Notes: a model not told the origin generated them from the sequence alone. A stretch of DNA of 64,000 nt from JAGSPQ01 sp038206395 (GCA_038206395.1 JBBRAX010000036.1:13219-77218), one strand, 5' to 3'; counted from the stretch's first letter, positions 33,068-41,221 are shown. A program made the numbers and translations.

Positions 33068-33610
33068 TCAGAGTCCGGAGAACTGGAGCGCCACGCCGCT
33101 CCAGCGATTTCCGTTGAGCCGCCCGGTGACGAACACGGGCGCAACGGTGGACTCATCAGCTGGCGACCGCGGGCGCAGACCCGTCTTCCAGCCGATCGCC
33201 GGCATCACCATGTTCCACAGCCCGACCGCGAAGTGTGCGGCAGCAATACCGGCGAAGAATGGGTTGAGCAGCTGCCTCCCCCCGTAGGCCAGCTCGAATG
33301 CGCCGAACAGCGCCACCCCACCCACCGCCAGGTTGATCGTGCCGGTGATGAGGCTTCCCACGCACCAGTGGTTGCTCACCCGCCCCCGCGACACAGCCAT
33401 CGAGCTCCCGACGCCTGTCACCAGCCCCACGATCCCGATGCTGGCGTCCGCCAACGCGAACACCGCCACCACGCCGTCGAACGAACCCGACGGTGGAAGA
33501 GCGCCGCCCTGGGCCCGCGCCTCACCGACGACACCCACCACCACCAACGCGCGAGCCGGGAGCCCGTCTGGGCGGTTGCGCGCTTCGGACCTGCGATCGC
33601 CCGCCGCCAC
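33068..33610 (-). CDS. Multi-pass membrane protein, N-terminus doubtful
   Basis: 180 residues from a GTG at 33610, but the first ~20 codons overlap the head-to-head gene at 33569 and look non-native. Convincing protein starts near LVVVGVVGEARAQG (about 33547, TTG or GTG), which resembles the end of a signal peptide. Three hydrophobic segments follow (VVAVFALADASIGIVGLVTG, GSLITGTINLAVGGVALFGA and FFAGIAAAHFAVGLWNMVMP). Family not recognised. The lack of a good start on this gene and on its divergent neighbour at the same spot suggests that their shared upstream region has been lost. Confidence 0.5.
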   Translation of the reverse strand: MAAGDRRSEARNRPDGLPARALVVVGVVGEARAQGGALPPSGSFDGVVAVFALADASIGIVGLVTGVGSSMAVSRGRVSNHWCVGSLITGTINLAVGGVALFGAFELAYGGRQLLNPFFAGIAAAHFAVGLWNMVMPAIGWKTGLRPRSPADESTVAPVFVTGRLNGNRWSGVALQFSGL

Positions 33611-33997
33611 TTCGAAGAAGCCAGCTGGAGCGAGGCCGATGGCGATCGCGCCCTCGTCATCAAGTCCGTCTCAGTCGCGTGGACGCCCGGCCCGCACTAC
33701 GAGATCAAGGTCGTCGTCGACCGGTACGAAGGCGGCCGCCGCGTCGGCCAGGCCTCTGGCAGCGGCTACGGCTACCCGGATCGCACCGGCGCCGCCTTCG
33801 CGGGCCCCTTCGGCGGCTTCGTTCACCAGAACGCCAACGAAGCAAAGGGCGACGGCGACGGGCTCATCCTTCGAGCGGCGACCGTCGCAGCCTTCGACTC
33901 GGCCTGGCTTCAGCTCGCCGCCGTCTGGGCCGGCGAGCAGATGGTGAAGAAGGCGCAGGACGAAGCGAAGGCGATGATGAAGAAGTCGAAGAAGTAG
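33569..33997 (+). CDS. Hypothetical protein lacking a recognisable start
   Basis: About 142 residues of convincing protein (from VWAVARFGPAI to KKSKK): HYEIKVVVDRYEGGRR and GYGYPDRTGAAFAGPFGG, then two helices ending in a very basic KKAQDEAKAMMKKSKK. No ATG, GTG or TTG occurs in frame near the apparent beginning; the nearest upstream GTGs lie deep inside the antisense gene. The normal N-terminus, probably a signal peptide, seems to be missing. Listed from where the sequence becomes protein-like. Function unknown. Confidence 0.45.
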   Translation, partial: WAVARFGPAIARRHFEEASWSEADGDRALVIKSVSVAWTPGPHYEIKVVVDRYEGGRRVGQASGSGYGYPDRTGAAFAGPFGGFVHQNANEAKGDGDGLILRAATVAAFDSAWLQLAAVWAGEQMVKKAQDEAKAMMKKSKK

Positions 33998-34007
33998 CTG
34001 CGCCGCC

Positions 34008-34775
34008 TCAGTGGGCGAGCCAGCCCGCGTCCATCGTCTGCGCGGTGCCGGTGATGCTCCACGCCTCTTTGCGGCAGAGGAAGGTCACCAGCTGCGCCAC
34101 TTCTTCCGGCTCGATCAGCCGCTTGATCGCGTTCTGGGTCAGCATCACCTTCTCGAGGACCTCTTCGGTGGGGATGCCGTGCACCCTCGCCTGGTCGGCC
34201 ATCTGCTTCTCGACCAGCGGGGTGCGCACGTAGCTCGGGCAGATCGCGTTCGCGGTGAGATCCGCGCAGCGCGCCCCGGCCTCGAGCGCGACGGTCTTCG
34301 TGAGCCCCAGCAGCCCGTGCTTGGCCGACACGTAGGCGGACTTGAAGGGCGAGGCGATCAAGCCGTGCACCGACGCGACGTTGATGATCCGCCCCCACTT
34401 CTGCTCGTACATGTTGGGGATCAGCCCCCGAATCAGCGCGAACGGAGCCGACAGCATCACCTGCAGGATCAGATCCCACTTCGCGGGCTCGAACGTCTCG
34501 ATCGGGCTGACGTGCTGCAGGCCGGCGTTGTTGACGAGGATGTCGATCTTCCCTGCGGCAACGACCAGCGACTCGACGGCGGCGCGCTGCGACAGGTCTG
34601 CGGCCACGCGCTGCACGGCGGGCACGACGCCCAACGCGAAGGTCAACCGATCGGCGCTGACGTCGCTGGCGACGACCTGCGCCCCCTGCGCGTGAAGCTC
34701 GTGGACGATGGCGAGGCCGATGCCCGACGCGGCTCCGGTGACCAGCGCCCGCTTGCCTTTCAGTGCACCCGTCAT
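34008..34775 (-). CDS. 3-hydroxybutyrate dehydrogenase-like SDR
   Basis: 255 residues of a classical short-chain dehydrogenase: cofactor loop VTGAASGIGLAI, NNAG (DILVNNAGLQHVSPIE), the catalytic Ser in INVASVHG and YVSAK. The pattern NAICPSYVRTPLVEKQ plus a short insertion before the C-terminus fits D-3-hydroxybutyrate dehydrogenase, which oxidises 3-hydroxybutyrate to acetoacetate with NAD. It is coupled to the upstream hydrolase (ATGA overlap), forming a two-gene operon behind TGC-box palindromes. Other SDR substrates are possible; the family call is firm. Confidence 0.82.
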   Translation of the reverse strand: MTGALKGKRALVTGAASGIGLAIVHELHAQGAQVVASDVSADRLTFALGVVPAVQRVAADLSQRAAVESLVVAAGKIDILVNNAGLQHVSPIETFEPAKWDLILQVMLSAPFALIRGLIPNMYEQKWGRIINVASVHGLIASPFKSAYVSAKHGLLGLTKTVALEAGARCADLTANAICPSYVRTPLVEKQMADQARVHGIPTEEVLEKVMLTQNAIKRLIEPEEVAQLVTFLCRKEAWSITGTAQTMDAGWLAH

Positions 34776-35584
34776 CGCAAGAACTCCTCGACCGCTCTCG
34801 CGGTGTCCGGGTGGTTGATCACCCCGTAGTGGTTGGCGTCGATCTCCACCGCCTTCGCGCGCGGAGCCGTCTTCAAGAAGGCCTGGCGATCGTCCGCGGT
34901 GATCACGTCTCCGCCGAGGCCCAGCGACTGGGCCGCGCGGACGAGCAGGGTCGACGCGCCGACGCCCGGCCAGAGCTCGCGCACCTGCGTCACTGCGGCG
35001 TAGCCGAGATCTTCGAGCACCGCGGTCTGGTTCGCCCGCTGCTGCACGCCGCCCGGCACCTCGACGAGATCTTCGCGGTAGTGCGCTTCCCAGAAGCGGC
35101 TCCAGGGCACGATGCCCGCGGCCTTCACCTTCGCGATGAAGGCGTCGGCCGACGGGTGCACGGTGTTGAGCCGGTTCACCGCCGCAAAGATGGGCGGCAT
35201 CGCGCGCGAATCGGGCACACCGACGGCGTCGATCAACACCAGCCGCCGCACCCGTTCGGGCGCCAGGTTCGCGACCACCAGCCCGATGAACGCGCCCATG
35301 CTGTGGCCGATGAAGTCGAAGCGGCTTGCGCCCAGTGCATCGGCGACGGCGAGCACGTCGCGCGCGTGGCTTTCCCAACCGTGGGTGCCGCGCGCGCCTG
35401 CCGGGCTGCGGCCGCGGCCGCGCAGGTCGACCGCCGCCAGCGCCCTGCCCTTTCCTGCCAACGATTCTCCGATCGCCTCGAACGTGAAGCAGTTCGCCGA
35501 CAGCCCGGGCACCCCGATGGCCAGCGGAGCGGTCGCCGCGCCGTGCCGCCGCACCCGCATCGGGCCCGAGGCAAGGCCGACCAT
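34772..35584 (-). CDS. Alpha/beta-hydrolase
   Basis: 270 residues. Alpha/beta-hydrolase fold with oxyanion region VPGLSAN, DLRGRGRS and nucleophile elbow GHSMGAF; the catalytic His lies in DANHYGVINH near the end. Upstream ATGs at 35659 and 35644 are open, but the ATG at 35584 has GGAAG five bases ahead and leaves the first palindrome (35606-35622) outside the coding region. It is also the usual family N-terminus. Coupled to the hydroxybutyrate dehydrogenase by ATGA. Together they suggest ester hydrolysis feeding a hydroxyacid oxidation, for example 3-hydroxybutyrate ester or oligomer turnover (inference). Confidence 0.82.
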   Translation of the reverse strand: MVGLASGPMRVRRHGAATAPLAIGVPGLSANCFTFEAIGESLAGKGRALAAVDLRGRGRSPAGARGTHGWESHARDVLAVADALGASRFDFIGHSMGAFIGLVVANLAPERVRRLVLIDAVGVPDSRAMPPIFAAVNRLNTVHPSADAFIAKVKAAGIVPWSRFWEAHYREDLVEVPGGVQQRANQTAVLEDLGYAAVTQVRELWPGVGASTLLVRAAQSLGLGGDVITADDRQAFLKTAPRAKAVEIDANHYGVINHPDTARAVEEFLR

Positions 35585-35605
35585 CCGGTCTTCCGGGCCC
35601 GCCGA

Positions 35606-35622
35606 ATGTTGCAGTGCAGTAT
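35606..35622. promoter_or_regulatory. Operator-like palindrome, site 1
   Basis: ATGTTGCA-G-TGCAGTAT: same 8-1-8 architecture as site 2 with two mismatches in the right arm. It lies 21 bp upstream of the hydrolase ATG at 35584, a typical repressor position. Confidence 0.5.
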
Positions 35623-35682
35623 CGAGGGTGGCGGTCGGTTTCATTGGCTGGCGCATCAAGCCAGGCCGAGATACCCGGTTTT

Positions 35683-35699
35683 ATGTTGCACTGCAACAT
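35683..35699. promoter_or_regulatory. Operator-like palindrome, site 2 (perfect)
   Basis: ATGTTGCA-C-TGCAACAT is a perfect 8-bp inverted repeat around one base. The TTGCA/TGCAA core resembles TGC-box operators bound by PhaR-type regulators of polyhydroxybutyrate genes; which protein binds here is not known. Confidence 0.6.
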
Positions 35700-35726
35700 G
35701 GCGACAAGGGAACCCGACGCCGCAGC

Positions 35727-35743
35727 GTGTTGCGATGCAGCAT
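35727..35743. promoter_or_regulatory. Operator-like palindrome, site 3
   Basis: GTGTTGCG-A-TGCAGCAT, a degenerate copy of site 2 with its centre 44 bp further upstream, about four helical turns. It lies between site 2 and the end of the PhyH gene. Confidence 0.4.
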
Positions 35744-35779
35744 TCTTCCACCGGGCCCCGGCGTCCCACCCCGTCAGGC

Positions 35780-36571
35780 TCAGGGCGGCGCGAACACGGG
35801 GAAGAACACGCGAGGGGCCCGCTTCTTTCGCAGGCAGCGCGTCTCGTCGCTCATCAGGCACACCGAGAACGCGAGCCGCCGCTTGCCCGTGCGGCTGCGC
35901 CCAGACCGGTGCCAGACCTTGTTGTGTACCAGCACGACTTCCCCGGCTTCCGCGGGAAGCGAAACCGCGCGCGCGTTCGCATCGGCGGCAGCCACCTTGT
36001 CCGCAGGCACGACGCCGCCGAGCGCCGTGACGAGCCCGCCCAGGTGACTGCCGGGCAGCACCTCGAGACACCCGCCATCGACGGGCGCGTCATCGAGCGC
36101 CGTCCAGATCTGCACCGTCGGATCCTGGCTCAGGCCCCACAGCTTGCCGCCGTCCTGGTGCCAGGGAATGTCGCTGCCGCCGGGGATCCCCTTGTTGAAG
36201 AGGATCGCGCGATACAGCACCACGCCGCCGTCGATCTGCGCGCGCGCCACCCTCTCGAACAGCGGGTTTTGCAGCCAGGCGAGGAAGCGTTCGTCTTTCT
36301 CGAGCTTCTCGAGCTTCCGGTACGCCAGCGACGGCCCCTGCCACCCCAACCCGATCGGAGCATCTTCGTACTTCCCCGTTTCTGCATCGAGCTGGAAGAA
36401 CAACCCCGGGTACGTCACGCGGCCCATCATCAAGTCCTCGGCCCGCTCGCGCAGCGCCGCGAGCCCGGCGGCGTCGAGCACCTTCCCCAGCCGCGCGTAC
36501 CCATGCTCGAAGAGGTGCTTCATCGGCTCGGTGACGTCGAGCCCAACGGCTCCCGGCAGCAGCATGTTCAT
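35780..36571 (-). CDS. Phytanoyl-CoA dioxygenase (PhyH) family protein
   Basis: 263 residues. Fe(II)/2-oxoglutarate dioxygenase fold with the HxD pair in IPWHQDGG, the distal His in NKVWHRSG and the 2-oxoglutarate Arg region RTGKRRLAFS. It hydroxylates an aliphatic or natural-product substrate; the actual substrate is unknown. Two ATGs (36571, 36565) are equally usable; the first overlaps the aldo/keto reductase stop as ATGA. The C-terminus is rich in Arg/Lys followed by VFFPVFAPP. Confidence 0.85.
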   Translation of the reverse strand: MNMLLPGAVGLDVTEPMKHLFEHGYARLGKVLDAAGLAALRERAEDLMMGRVTYPGLFFQLDAETGKYEDAPIGLGWQGPSLAYRKLEKLEKDERFLAWLQNPLFERVARAQIDGGVVLYRAILFNKGIPGGSDIPWHQDGGKLWGLSQDPTVQIWTALDDAPVDGGCLEVLPGSHLGGLVTALGGVVPADKVAAADANARAVSLPAEAGEVVLVHNKVWHRSGRSRTGKRRLAFSVCLMSDETRCLRKKRAPRVFFPVFAPP

Positions 36572-37506
36572 CGTGCGTACGCCGCGTCGGTGCCGACGAA
36601 GGCCCGGTGAACTGCATCGACCTTCGCCCGAAGCGCCGGCGACAGATCGGCGCCGCAACCGTCGACCGCCGCATCGAGGTGCGCCAGCGACGCGGGCCCG
36701 GCGATCACCGAGTCGATTCCCGGCCGCCCCGCGAGCCACGCGTAGGCCATCGTCACCGGCTCGACGCCTTCTAGCTTCGCCACTTCCCCAAGCTGCTGCG
36801 CGAGGTCGAGCATCCCTTCCGTCCAGTAGCGCGCGCGGTACAGCTTGTTCGCCTCGAAGCGCGAGCCCTTCGGCAGCGCAGCCCCGGGTTGCGGGGCGCG
36901 GGCGAGCATCCCTCCGGCCAACGGGTTGTATGCGGTGACGTGCAGCGACCGCGCGCGCGCAAAGGCGAGGAACTCGAGGTCGAGCTGCCGAACGAGCACG
37001 TTGTAGAGCATCTGTGCCGTCGACGGCCGGGGCAGCCCACGCGCGTCACACGCGGGCCCCAGCTCGGCCAGCTGCCACGCCGCGTAGTTCGACACACCCC
37101 AGGAACGAATCTTCTTCGACGCCAGCAGCGCTTCCACGCCATCCAGCGTCTGCGCGATGGGCGTCGCCGGGTCGGGCGCATGCAAATAGTAGAGGTCGAC
37201 GACGTCGGTCTGAAGCCGGCCAAGGCTCTCGTCGAGCGCGGCGGTCATCCGCGCAGGCGACAACCCTTCGGGCTTCCCGCCCTGTCGCAGCAGCCCGACC
37301 TTGGTCGCGATCTGCACGCGATCGCGCCGGCCTTTCAGCGCCGCACCCAGGATCCGTTCGGACTCACCGTCGCCGTACATGTTGGCGGTGTCGAAGAAGG
37401 TCGCGCCGCGTTCGATGGCGCGGTCGACGATGCGGTGGGCCTCGGCGGCGGGGGTCCGGGCGCCGAAGTTCATCGTCCCGACGGTCACGTTTCTGGGCGG
37501 CAGCAC
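36568..37506 (-). CDS. Aldo/keto reductase
   Basis: 312 residues, TIM-barrel aldo/keto reductase with the full tetrad: Asp and Tyr in DTANMYGDGESE, Lys in IATKVG and His in YYLHAPD. The coenzyme-binding region is near the C-terminus (SVIAGPASLAHLD). It reduces aldehydes or ketones with NADPH. Start is GTG at 37506. First gene of a leftward pair with PhyH (4-nt overlap). It is divergent from the GspE-N/TPR gene with 39 bp between starts. Confidence 0.88.
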   Translation of the reverse strand: MLPPRNVTVGTMNFGARTPAAEAHRIVDRAIERGATFFDTANMYGDGESERILGAALKGRRDRVQIATKVGLLRQGGKPEGLSPARMTAALDESLGRLQTDVVDLYYLHAPDPATPIAQTLDGVEALLASKKIRSWGVSNYAAWQLAELGPACDARGLPRPSTAQMLYNVLVRQLDLEFLAFARARSLHVTAYNPLAGGMLARAPQPGAALPKGSRFEANKLYRARYWTEGMLDLAQQLGEVAKLEGVEPVTMAYAWLAGRPGIDSVIAGPASLAHLDAAVDGCGADLSPALRAKVDAVHRAFVGTDAAYAR

Positions 37507-37545
37507 CTCGCGATTGTACGCACAGCGAACGCGAGGTCTGGAGGT

Positions 37546-38874
37546 ATGTTGCCGGCCGTGCAGGCGCGAAAGCTCACGCAGGTGCTGATCGATCGCGGGC
37601 TCGTCGAGAAGTTCGTGCTCGACCAGACGCTGGTGAAGCTGCGCCCGAAAGAGACGCTGGCCGACCGCCTCGTCAGCGACTGCGCGATCACCGAAGCCGA
37701 CCTGCTGCGCGCAGTCGCGCAGTCAACGGGCACGAAGTTCATCAGCTCGCCCCGCCTCGCCGACCTGAGGCTCTCGGCCGAAGTGCTGGGGATGATTCCC
37801 CTCGCGGCCTCGCAAGAGCTCGACGTGCTGCCGCTGGCCTACAACGCGGCGCAGAAGTCCCTGACGGTGGTGATCGCCGACCCCGAGCGCCTCGGAAAGC
37901 TCGATGAGCTGCCGCGCGTCGGAAAGATGGACGTCGTGATCGCGAACGTGGCGATGCCTTCGGCGATTCGCGCGGCGGTGCGGCGGCTTCACGGCCTCGA
38001 CAAGCTGCCCGAGCCGGCGATCAACATCCGCCCGGCCGGCAAGTGCCCCGGCTGCCGCGAGCCGTACTTCGACGATCAGCTCGAGTGCGATCGCTGCGGC
38101 CTGCTGTTGAACGCGAACGCTCCGACGGACAACACCGAAGCGAGCATCGTGCGCGCGCTGCTGTCACAGCCGTCGGGCCTTCACCGCGTGCACTCGCTCG
38201 CCCAGGTGCACGACGCGCCGACGCGGGTCGGTTTCGCGGTGGAGGTGCACGACGACCACACGCCCGAGGTCGCTGCGTCGCTGGAGATCGCGCGCTCGTT
38301 GTCCGAGTTCGAGGCCTTCATGGTCTCTTTCATCGACGGGCGGATGACGGTGGGCCAGCTGTCGGAAGCGTCGGGCCTGCAGGCGATCGAAGTGCGCTCG
38401 GTGATCTCGTCGTTGACGGATCGCCGGGTGGTGCGCCTGCGCGAGCCGCCGCCCCCGCCTCCCGCGATTCCACTCAACACGCCGCCCGTGCCGCGCCCCG
38501 ACGGCTTGAAGGCGCGGCCAAGGCCCCCGCCTCCGATCGTCAAGCAGGAGTCTCCCCGCGCGTCGCCCGGCCCGCTGCAGCCCCGGCACCTGTCGTCCCA
38601 GGCGCAGCTGGAAAACTCGCTGCAGGCGGCGCTCGCGCTCGAACGCCGCGGCGAAATCGACGGGGCGATCTCCGTTCTTCGCACTGCCATCTCGCGCTCG
38701 CCCAACCCGGCGCCGCTGTACAACCGCCTCGCGCTCGTCGTGCTCAACCAGCGCAAGGACACGCGCGAGGCCGAGGCGCTGCTGCAGAAGGCGATCGAGC
38801 TCGAGCCCGAGAACGCCGTCTTCCAGACGAACCTGATCAAGGTGATCGAGTACGCCGCCGTGAAGAAGCGGTAG
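37546..38874 (+). CDS. GspE-N domain, zinc ribbon and TPR protein
   Basis: 442 residues. Residues about 1-150 resemble a GspE N-terminal/MshEN domain (RKLTQVLIDRGLVEKFVL; TLADRLVSDCAITEADLLRAV), with motifs more degenerate than in the 18764 protein. A four-Cys ribbon follows (CPGC..CDRC, about 167-185). A winged-helix-like part (about 230-305, FIDGRMTVGQLSEASGLQ), a Pro-rich linker and a C-terminal TPR pair (about 355-435, ALERRGEIDGAISVLRTAI, EAEALLQKAIELEPEN) complete it. GGAGG sits right before the ATG, so the adjacent TTG at 37549 may be the true start. No ATPase motifs; likely a signalling adaptor. Confidence 0.78.
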   Translation: MLPAVQARKLTQVLIDRGLVEKFVLDQTLVKLRPKETLADRLVSDCAITEADLLRAVAQSTGTKFISSPRLADLRLSAEVLGMIPLAASQELDVLPLAYNAAQKSLTVVIADPERLGKLDELPRVGKMDVVIANVAMPSAIRAAVRRLHGLDKLPEPAINIRPAGKCPGCREPYFDDQLECDRCGLLLNANAPTDNTEASIVRALLSQPSGLHRVHSLAQVHDAPTRVGFAVEVHDDHTPEVAASLEIARSLSEFEAFMVSFIDGRMTVGQLSEASGLQAIEVRSVISSLTDRRVVRLREPPPPPPAIPLNTPPVPRPDGLKARPRPPPPIVKQESPRASPGPLQPRHLSSQAQLENSLQAALALERRGEIDGAISVLRTAISRSPNPAPLYNRLALVVLNQRKDTREAEALLQKAIELEPENAVFQTNLIKVIEYAAVKKR

Positions 38875-38891
38875 CCAGTTCCCTGGAACCC

Positions 38892-39059
38892 GTACGACAG
38901 CTCAGAAGTCCGTGCCCCGATCGGACGTCGAGCCGCCCGTGTGGCGGGGCGAACGACCGAGGCGCACTTGGGTACTTTGGGTGCTCCGCAGGAAGTTCAA
39001 CGCAGCCAATGGGGATGGGGCGGCGTCCCAACGATGCACGGACTTCTGAACTGTCGTAC
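38892..39059. repeat. 168-bp element with 24-bp terminal inverted repeats
   Basis: GTACGACAG.TCAGAAGTCCGTGC at 38892-38915 is matched in reverse complement at 39036-39059, 23 of 24 bases. The interior holds a small hairpin (CCGCC/GGCGG, 38933-38937 with 38943-38947) and no credible gene. No target-site duplication is visible. The right end touches the stop codon of the Hsp70 gene. It resembles a MITE-like or repeat-type element, or a very long hairpin between convergent genes. Confidence 0.7.
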
Positions 39060-40570
39060 TACCGCCGCGTCATCGGCTTCGCGTCGACGATCGTCACGTC
39101 GGCCGAGTGCCCGCTGTTCGCGAGCAGGCGGGCGGTGATCTTGAAGTCCTGGCCCAGCGTCAGCTCGAGCGACGGCGAGCCACCGCTGCCGACGCGCCAC
39201 TCAGCGCCGACCTGAATCGTACCGATCACCTCGCGATCCGTGCTCGTCGAATCCAGCGACTCGAAGAGCAGCACCGGCACGGGGGCGGACCACGACGGCA
39301 GGTTCGTCAGCTCGACGGCGCGGGTACACGGCACCGGCGAGTTCGCGGGAATCACTTCGATCGTCGAGCCACCGGGCAGCAGCACGCTGATCGGCATCGG
39401 CACCACGTCCGACAGGCCCGTCATTCCGCGCGCGAGGTTGCGGCCCATGATCGCGGCGCCGATGGCCACCCCCAGCTCGGGGTTCACGTCCTTGTCGGTC
39501 GAGAACTTCTTGAAGTGGTCGAGCCGCTTCTTGATCGCCGGCATGCGCGTCTGCCCGCCGACCAGCACGAGCTCGTCGATCTGATCTGGCTTGAGGCCCG
39601 CCTTCTCGAGCACGTCGTCACACGACGTCACCGCCCGCTCGATCAACTTGAAGCAGACCTCGTCGAGCTCGGCGCGGGTGAAGAGGAACTCGAAGTGGAC
39701 GAACTGGCCGTCTTTTTGCGCGATGCACGGCACCCGCAGCTTTCCGCGTTCGGCCTTCGAGAGCGCGATCTTCGCCGTCTCGGCCGCGAACAACAGCCGC
39801 TGCATCACCACCGTGTTGCCGCGCAGGTCGATGCCGTGTTCCTGCTGAAACTTGCCCACCAGGTACTCGACGATCGCCTCGTCGAAGTTCGCGCCGCCGA
39901 GAAAAGCGTCGCCGCCGGTGGCGAGCACCTTCACCACCCGATTCTCGACCGAGAGCACCGTCGCGTCCAGCGTGCCACCGCCGAGGTCGAACACGAGCAC
40001 CGTCTGCTGCGGGTTGCGGAGGTTCGCGTAGTACAGCGCCGCTGCGGTCGGCTCGTTCAGCATTGCCTTCACCGTCAGGCCTGCTTTTTCCGCCGCGTAG
40101 CGAACCGCCTCGCGTTGCCGAACCGACGCGTGGGCCGGAACTGTGAGCACGCACTCGGTGAAGGCCGACTCGGCGGTGTGGTTCGCCAGCGTCAGCATCT
40201 GCTTGATGATCAGGTACGCGACTTCCGTCATCGGGCGCACCTGGCCGTAGACGTGGAACGCGCAGTAGCCGTCTTCGCCCTCGACGATCTCGAAGGCGAA
40301 ACGGTTCCGGTGACGAGCGACGAACTCAGACTGGAAGCGGCGGCCGAGGAAGCGCTTGGCGCCAAAGATCGTGTGGCGCGGGTCGTCGACCACCTGGGTG
40401 CGCGCGGCCTGGCCGACCAGCGCCTTGTCGCCCGCGTGAAACCACGCCACCGACGGCAGCATGAAGTTCTTCTCGCCCACGGGCACCAACCGCAGCTTGC
40501 CCTTCGTGTCGAAGAACGCCGCCGACGTGTTCGTGGTGCCGAAGTCGATTCCGAGAATCGGGCCAGCCAT
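39059..40570 (-). CDS. Short Hsp70-family (DnaK-like) protein
   Basis: 503 residues. A full Hsp70 ATPase domain (1 to about 385): phosphate-1 loop GIDFGTTNTSAAF, phosphate-2 FDLGGGTLDAT, adenosine motif VLVGGQTRMPAIKK and NEPTAAALYY. What follows is only about 115 residues of a beta-type substrate-binding region; the helical lid of DnaK (640 residues) is absent. Specialised chaperone rather than the housekeeping DnaK. Its ATG overlaps the SGNH gene stop (TGATG). The C-terminal stop codon abuts the inverted-repeat element, so truncation by that element cannot be excluded. Confidence 0.9.
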   Translation of the reverse strand: MAGPILGIDFGTTNTSAAFFDTKGKLRLVPVGEKNFMLPSVAWFHAGDKALVGQAARTQVVDDPRHTIFGAKRFLGRRFQSEFVARHRNRFAFEIVEGEDGYCAFHVYGQVRPMTEVAYLIIKQMLTLANHTAESAFTECVLTVPAHASVRQREAVRYAAEKAGLTVKAMLNEPTAAALYYANLRNPQQTVLVFDLGGGTLDATVLSVENRVVKVLATGGDAFLGGANFDEAIVEYLVGKFQQEHGIDLRGNTVVMQRLLFAAETAKIALSKAERGKLRVPCIAQKDGQFVHFEFLFTRAELDEVCFKLIERAVTSCDDVLEKAGLKPDQIDELVLVGGQTRMPAIKKRLDHFKKFSTDKDVNPELGVAIGAAIMGRNLARGMTGLSDVVPMPISVLLPGGSTIEVIPANSPVPCTRAVELTNLPSWSAPVPVLLFESLDSTSTDREVIGTIQVGAEWRVGSGGSPSLELTLGQDFKITARLLANSGHSADVTIVDAKPMTRR

Positions 40571-41211
40571 CAGGGCGCTAAGTGTTTCACAGACCGCCAA
40601 CGCGCGTGTGCGCTTTCCACCGCAGGGAACAACAGGTCGGCCCAGCGCTGGTAGCCGAGCTGCGACGGGTGGAAGCCATCGTCAGAAAAGAACTCGGGGT
40701 GGCCCGCGAGCTCGTTCTCGCCCAGCGAGTGCAGATCGATGACGGTGGTGCGCGGCCGCGAGGCCAGCTCACCGAGCATCCGGTTGAAGTCCTTCACCCG
40801 CCCCGAGATGACCTCGGGAGGGATGTTCATCATCGACAACGCCCCTTGCGCGATGGGCGCCCGGCCGAGGTCGATCAGGTTGCTGATGATCACGTCGGCG
40901 TCCGTTCTCTCGAGCACGTCGGCGATCGCCTTCAGGTTCGCCTTGAAGCGATCGGGCGAGACGAGCCGCCACAGATCGTTACCGCCGATGCCCAGGGTCA
41001 CCAGATCAGGCGACACGGACAGCACTCTTTCGAGCTGGGTGCGGACGAGGTCTGCGCTCACCGCCCCGCTCTGGCCGAGGTTCAAGATTCCCGCAGGCCA
41101 GCCGGCCGACTTCATGCGCCGGTAGACGAGCTCGGGGTAGCCGACGCCCTGCGAGCCGACTCCGGCGGCGGTGGAGTCTCCGAGCGCGACGTAGCGGAAG
41201 AGCGTGCCCAT
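40570..41211 (-). CDS. SGNH-hydrolase/GDSL-type esterase
   Basis: 213 residues. The GDSL-family blocks are clear: block I ALGDSTAAGVG (Ser), block III GIGGNDLW (Asn) and block V DGFHPSQLGY (Asp-His). An esterase or lipase with broad possible substrates. The N-terminus MGTLFRYVALGD has no signal peptide, so it is cytoplasmic unless the longer frame (21 codons upstream) is used. It sits between an M1 peptidase gene (10 bp) and the Hsp70 gene (1-nt overlap), forming a three-gene operon. Confidence 0.88.
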   Translation of the reverse strand: MGTLFRYVALGDSTAAGVGSQGVGYPELVYRRMKSAGWPAGILNLGQSGAVSADLVRTQLERVLSVSPDLVTLGIGGNDLWRLVSPDRFKANLKAIADVLERTDADVIISNLIDLGRAPIAQGALSMMNIPPEVISGRVKDFNRMLGELASRPRTTVIDLHSLGENELAGHPEFFSDDGFHPSQLGYQRWADLLFPAVESAHARWRSVKHLAP

Positions 41212-41221
41212 GCGTCGAAAG

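Noticed and set aside
38941..39138. A 65-codon plus-strand frame inside and beyond the inverted-repeat element
   Set aside because: It runs across the inverted repeat and into the antisense of the Hsp70 gene, with no ribosome site and no protein character.
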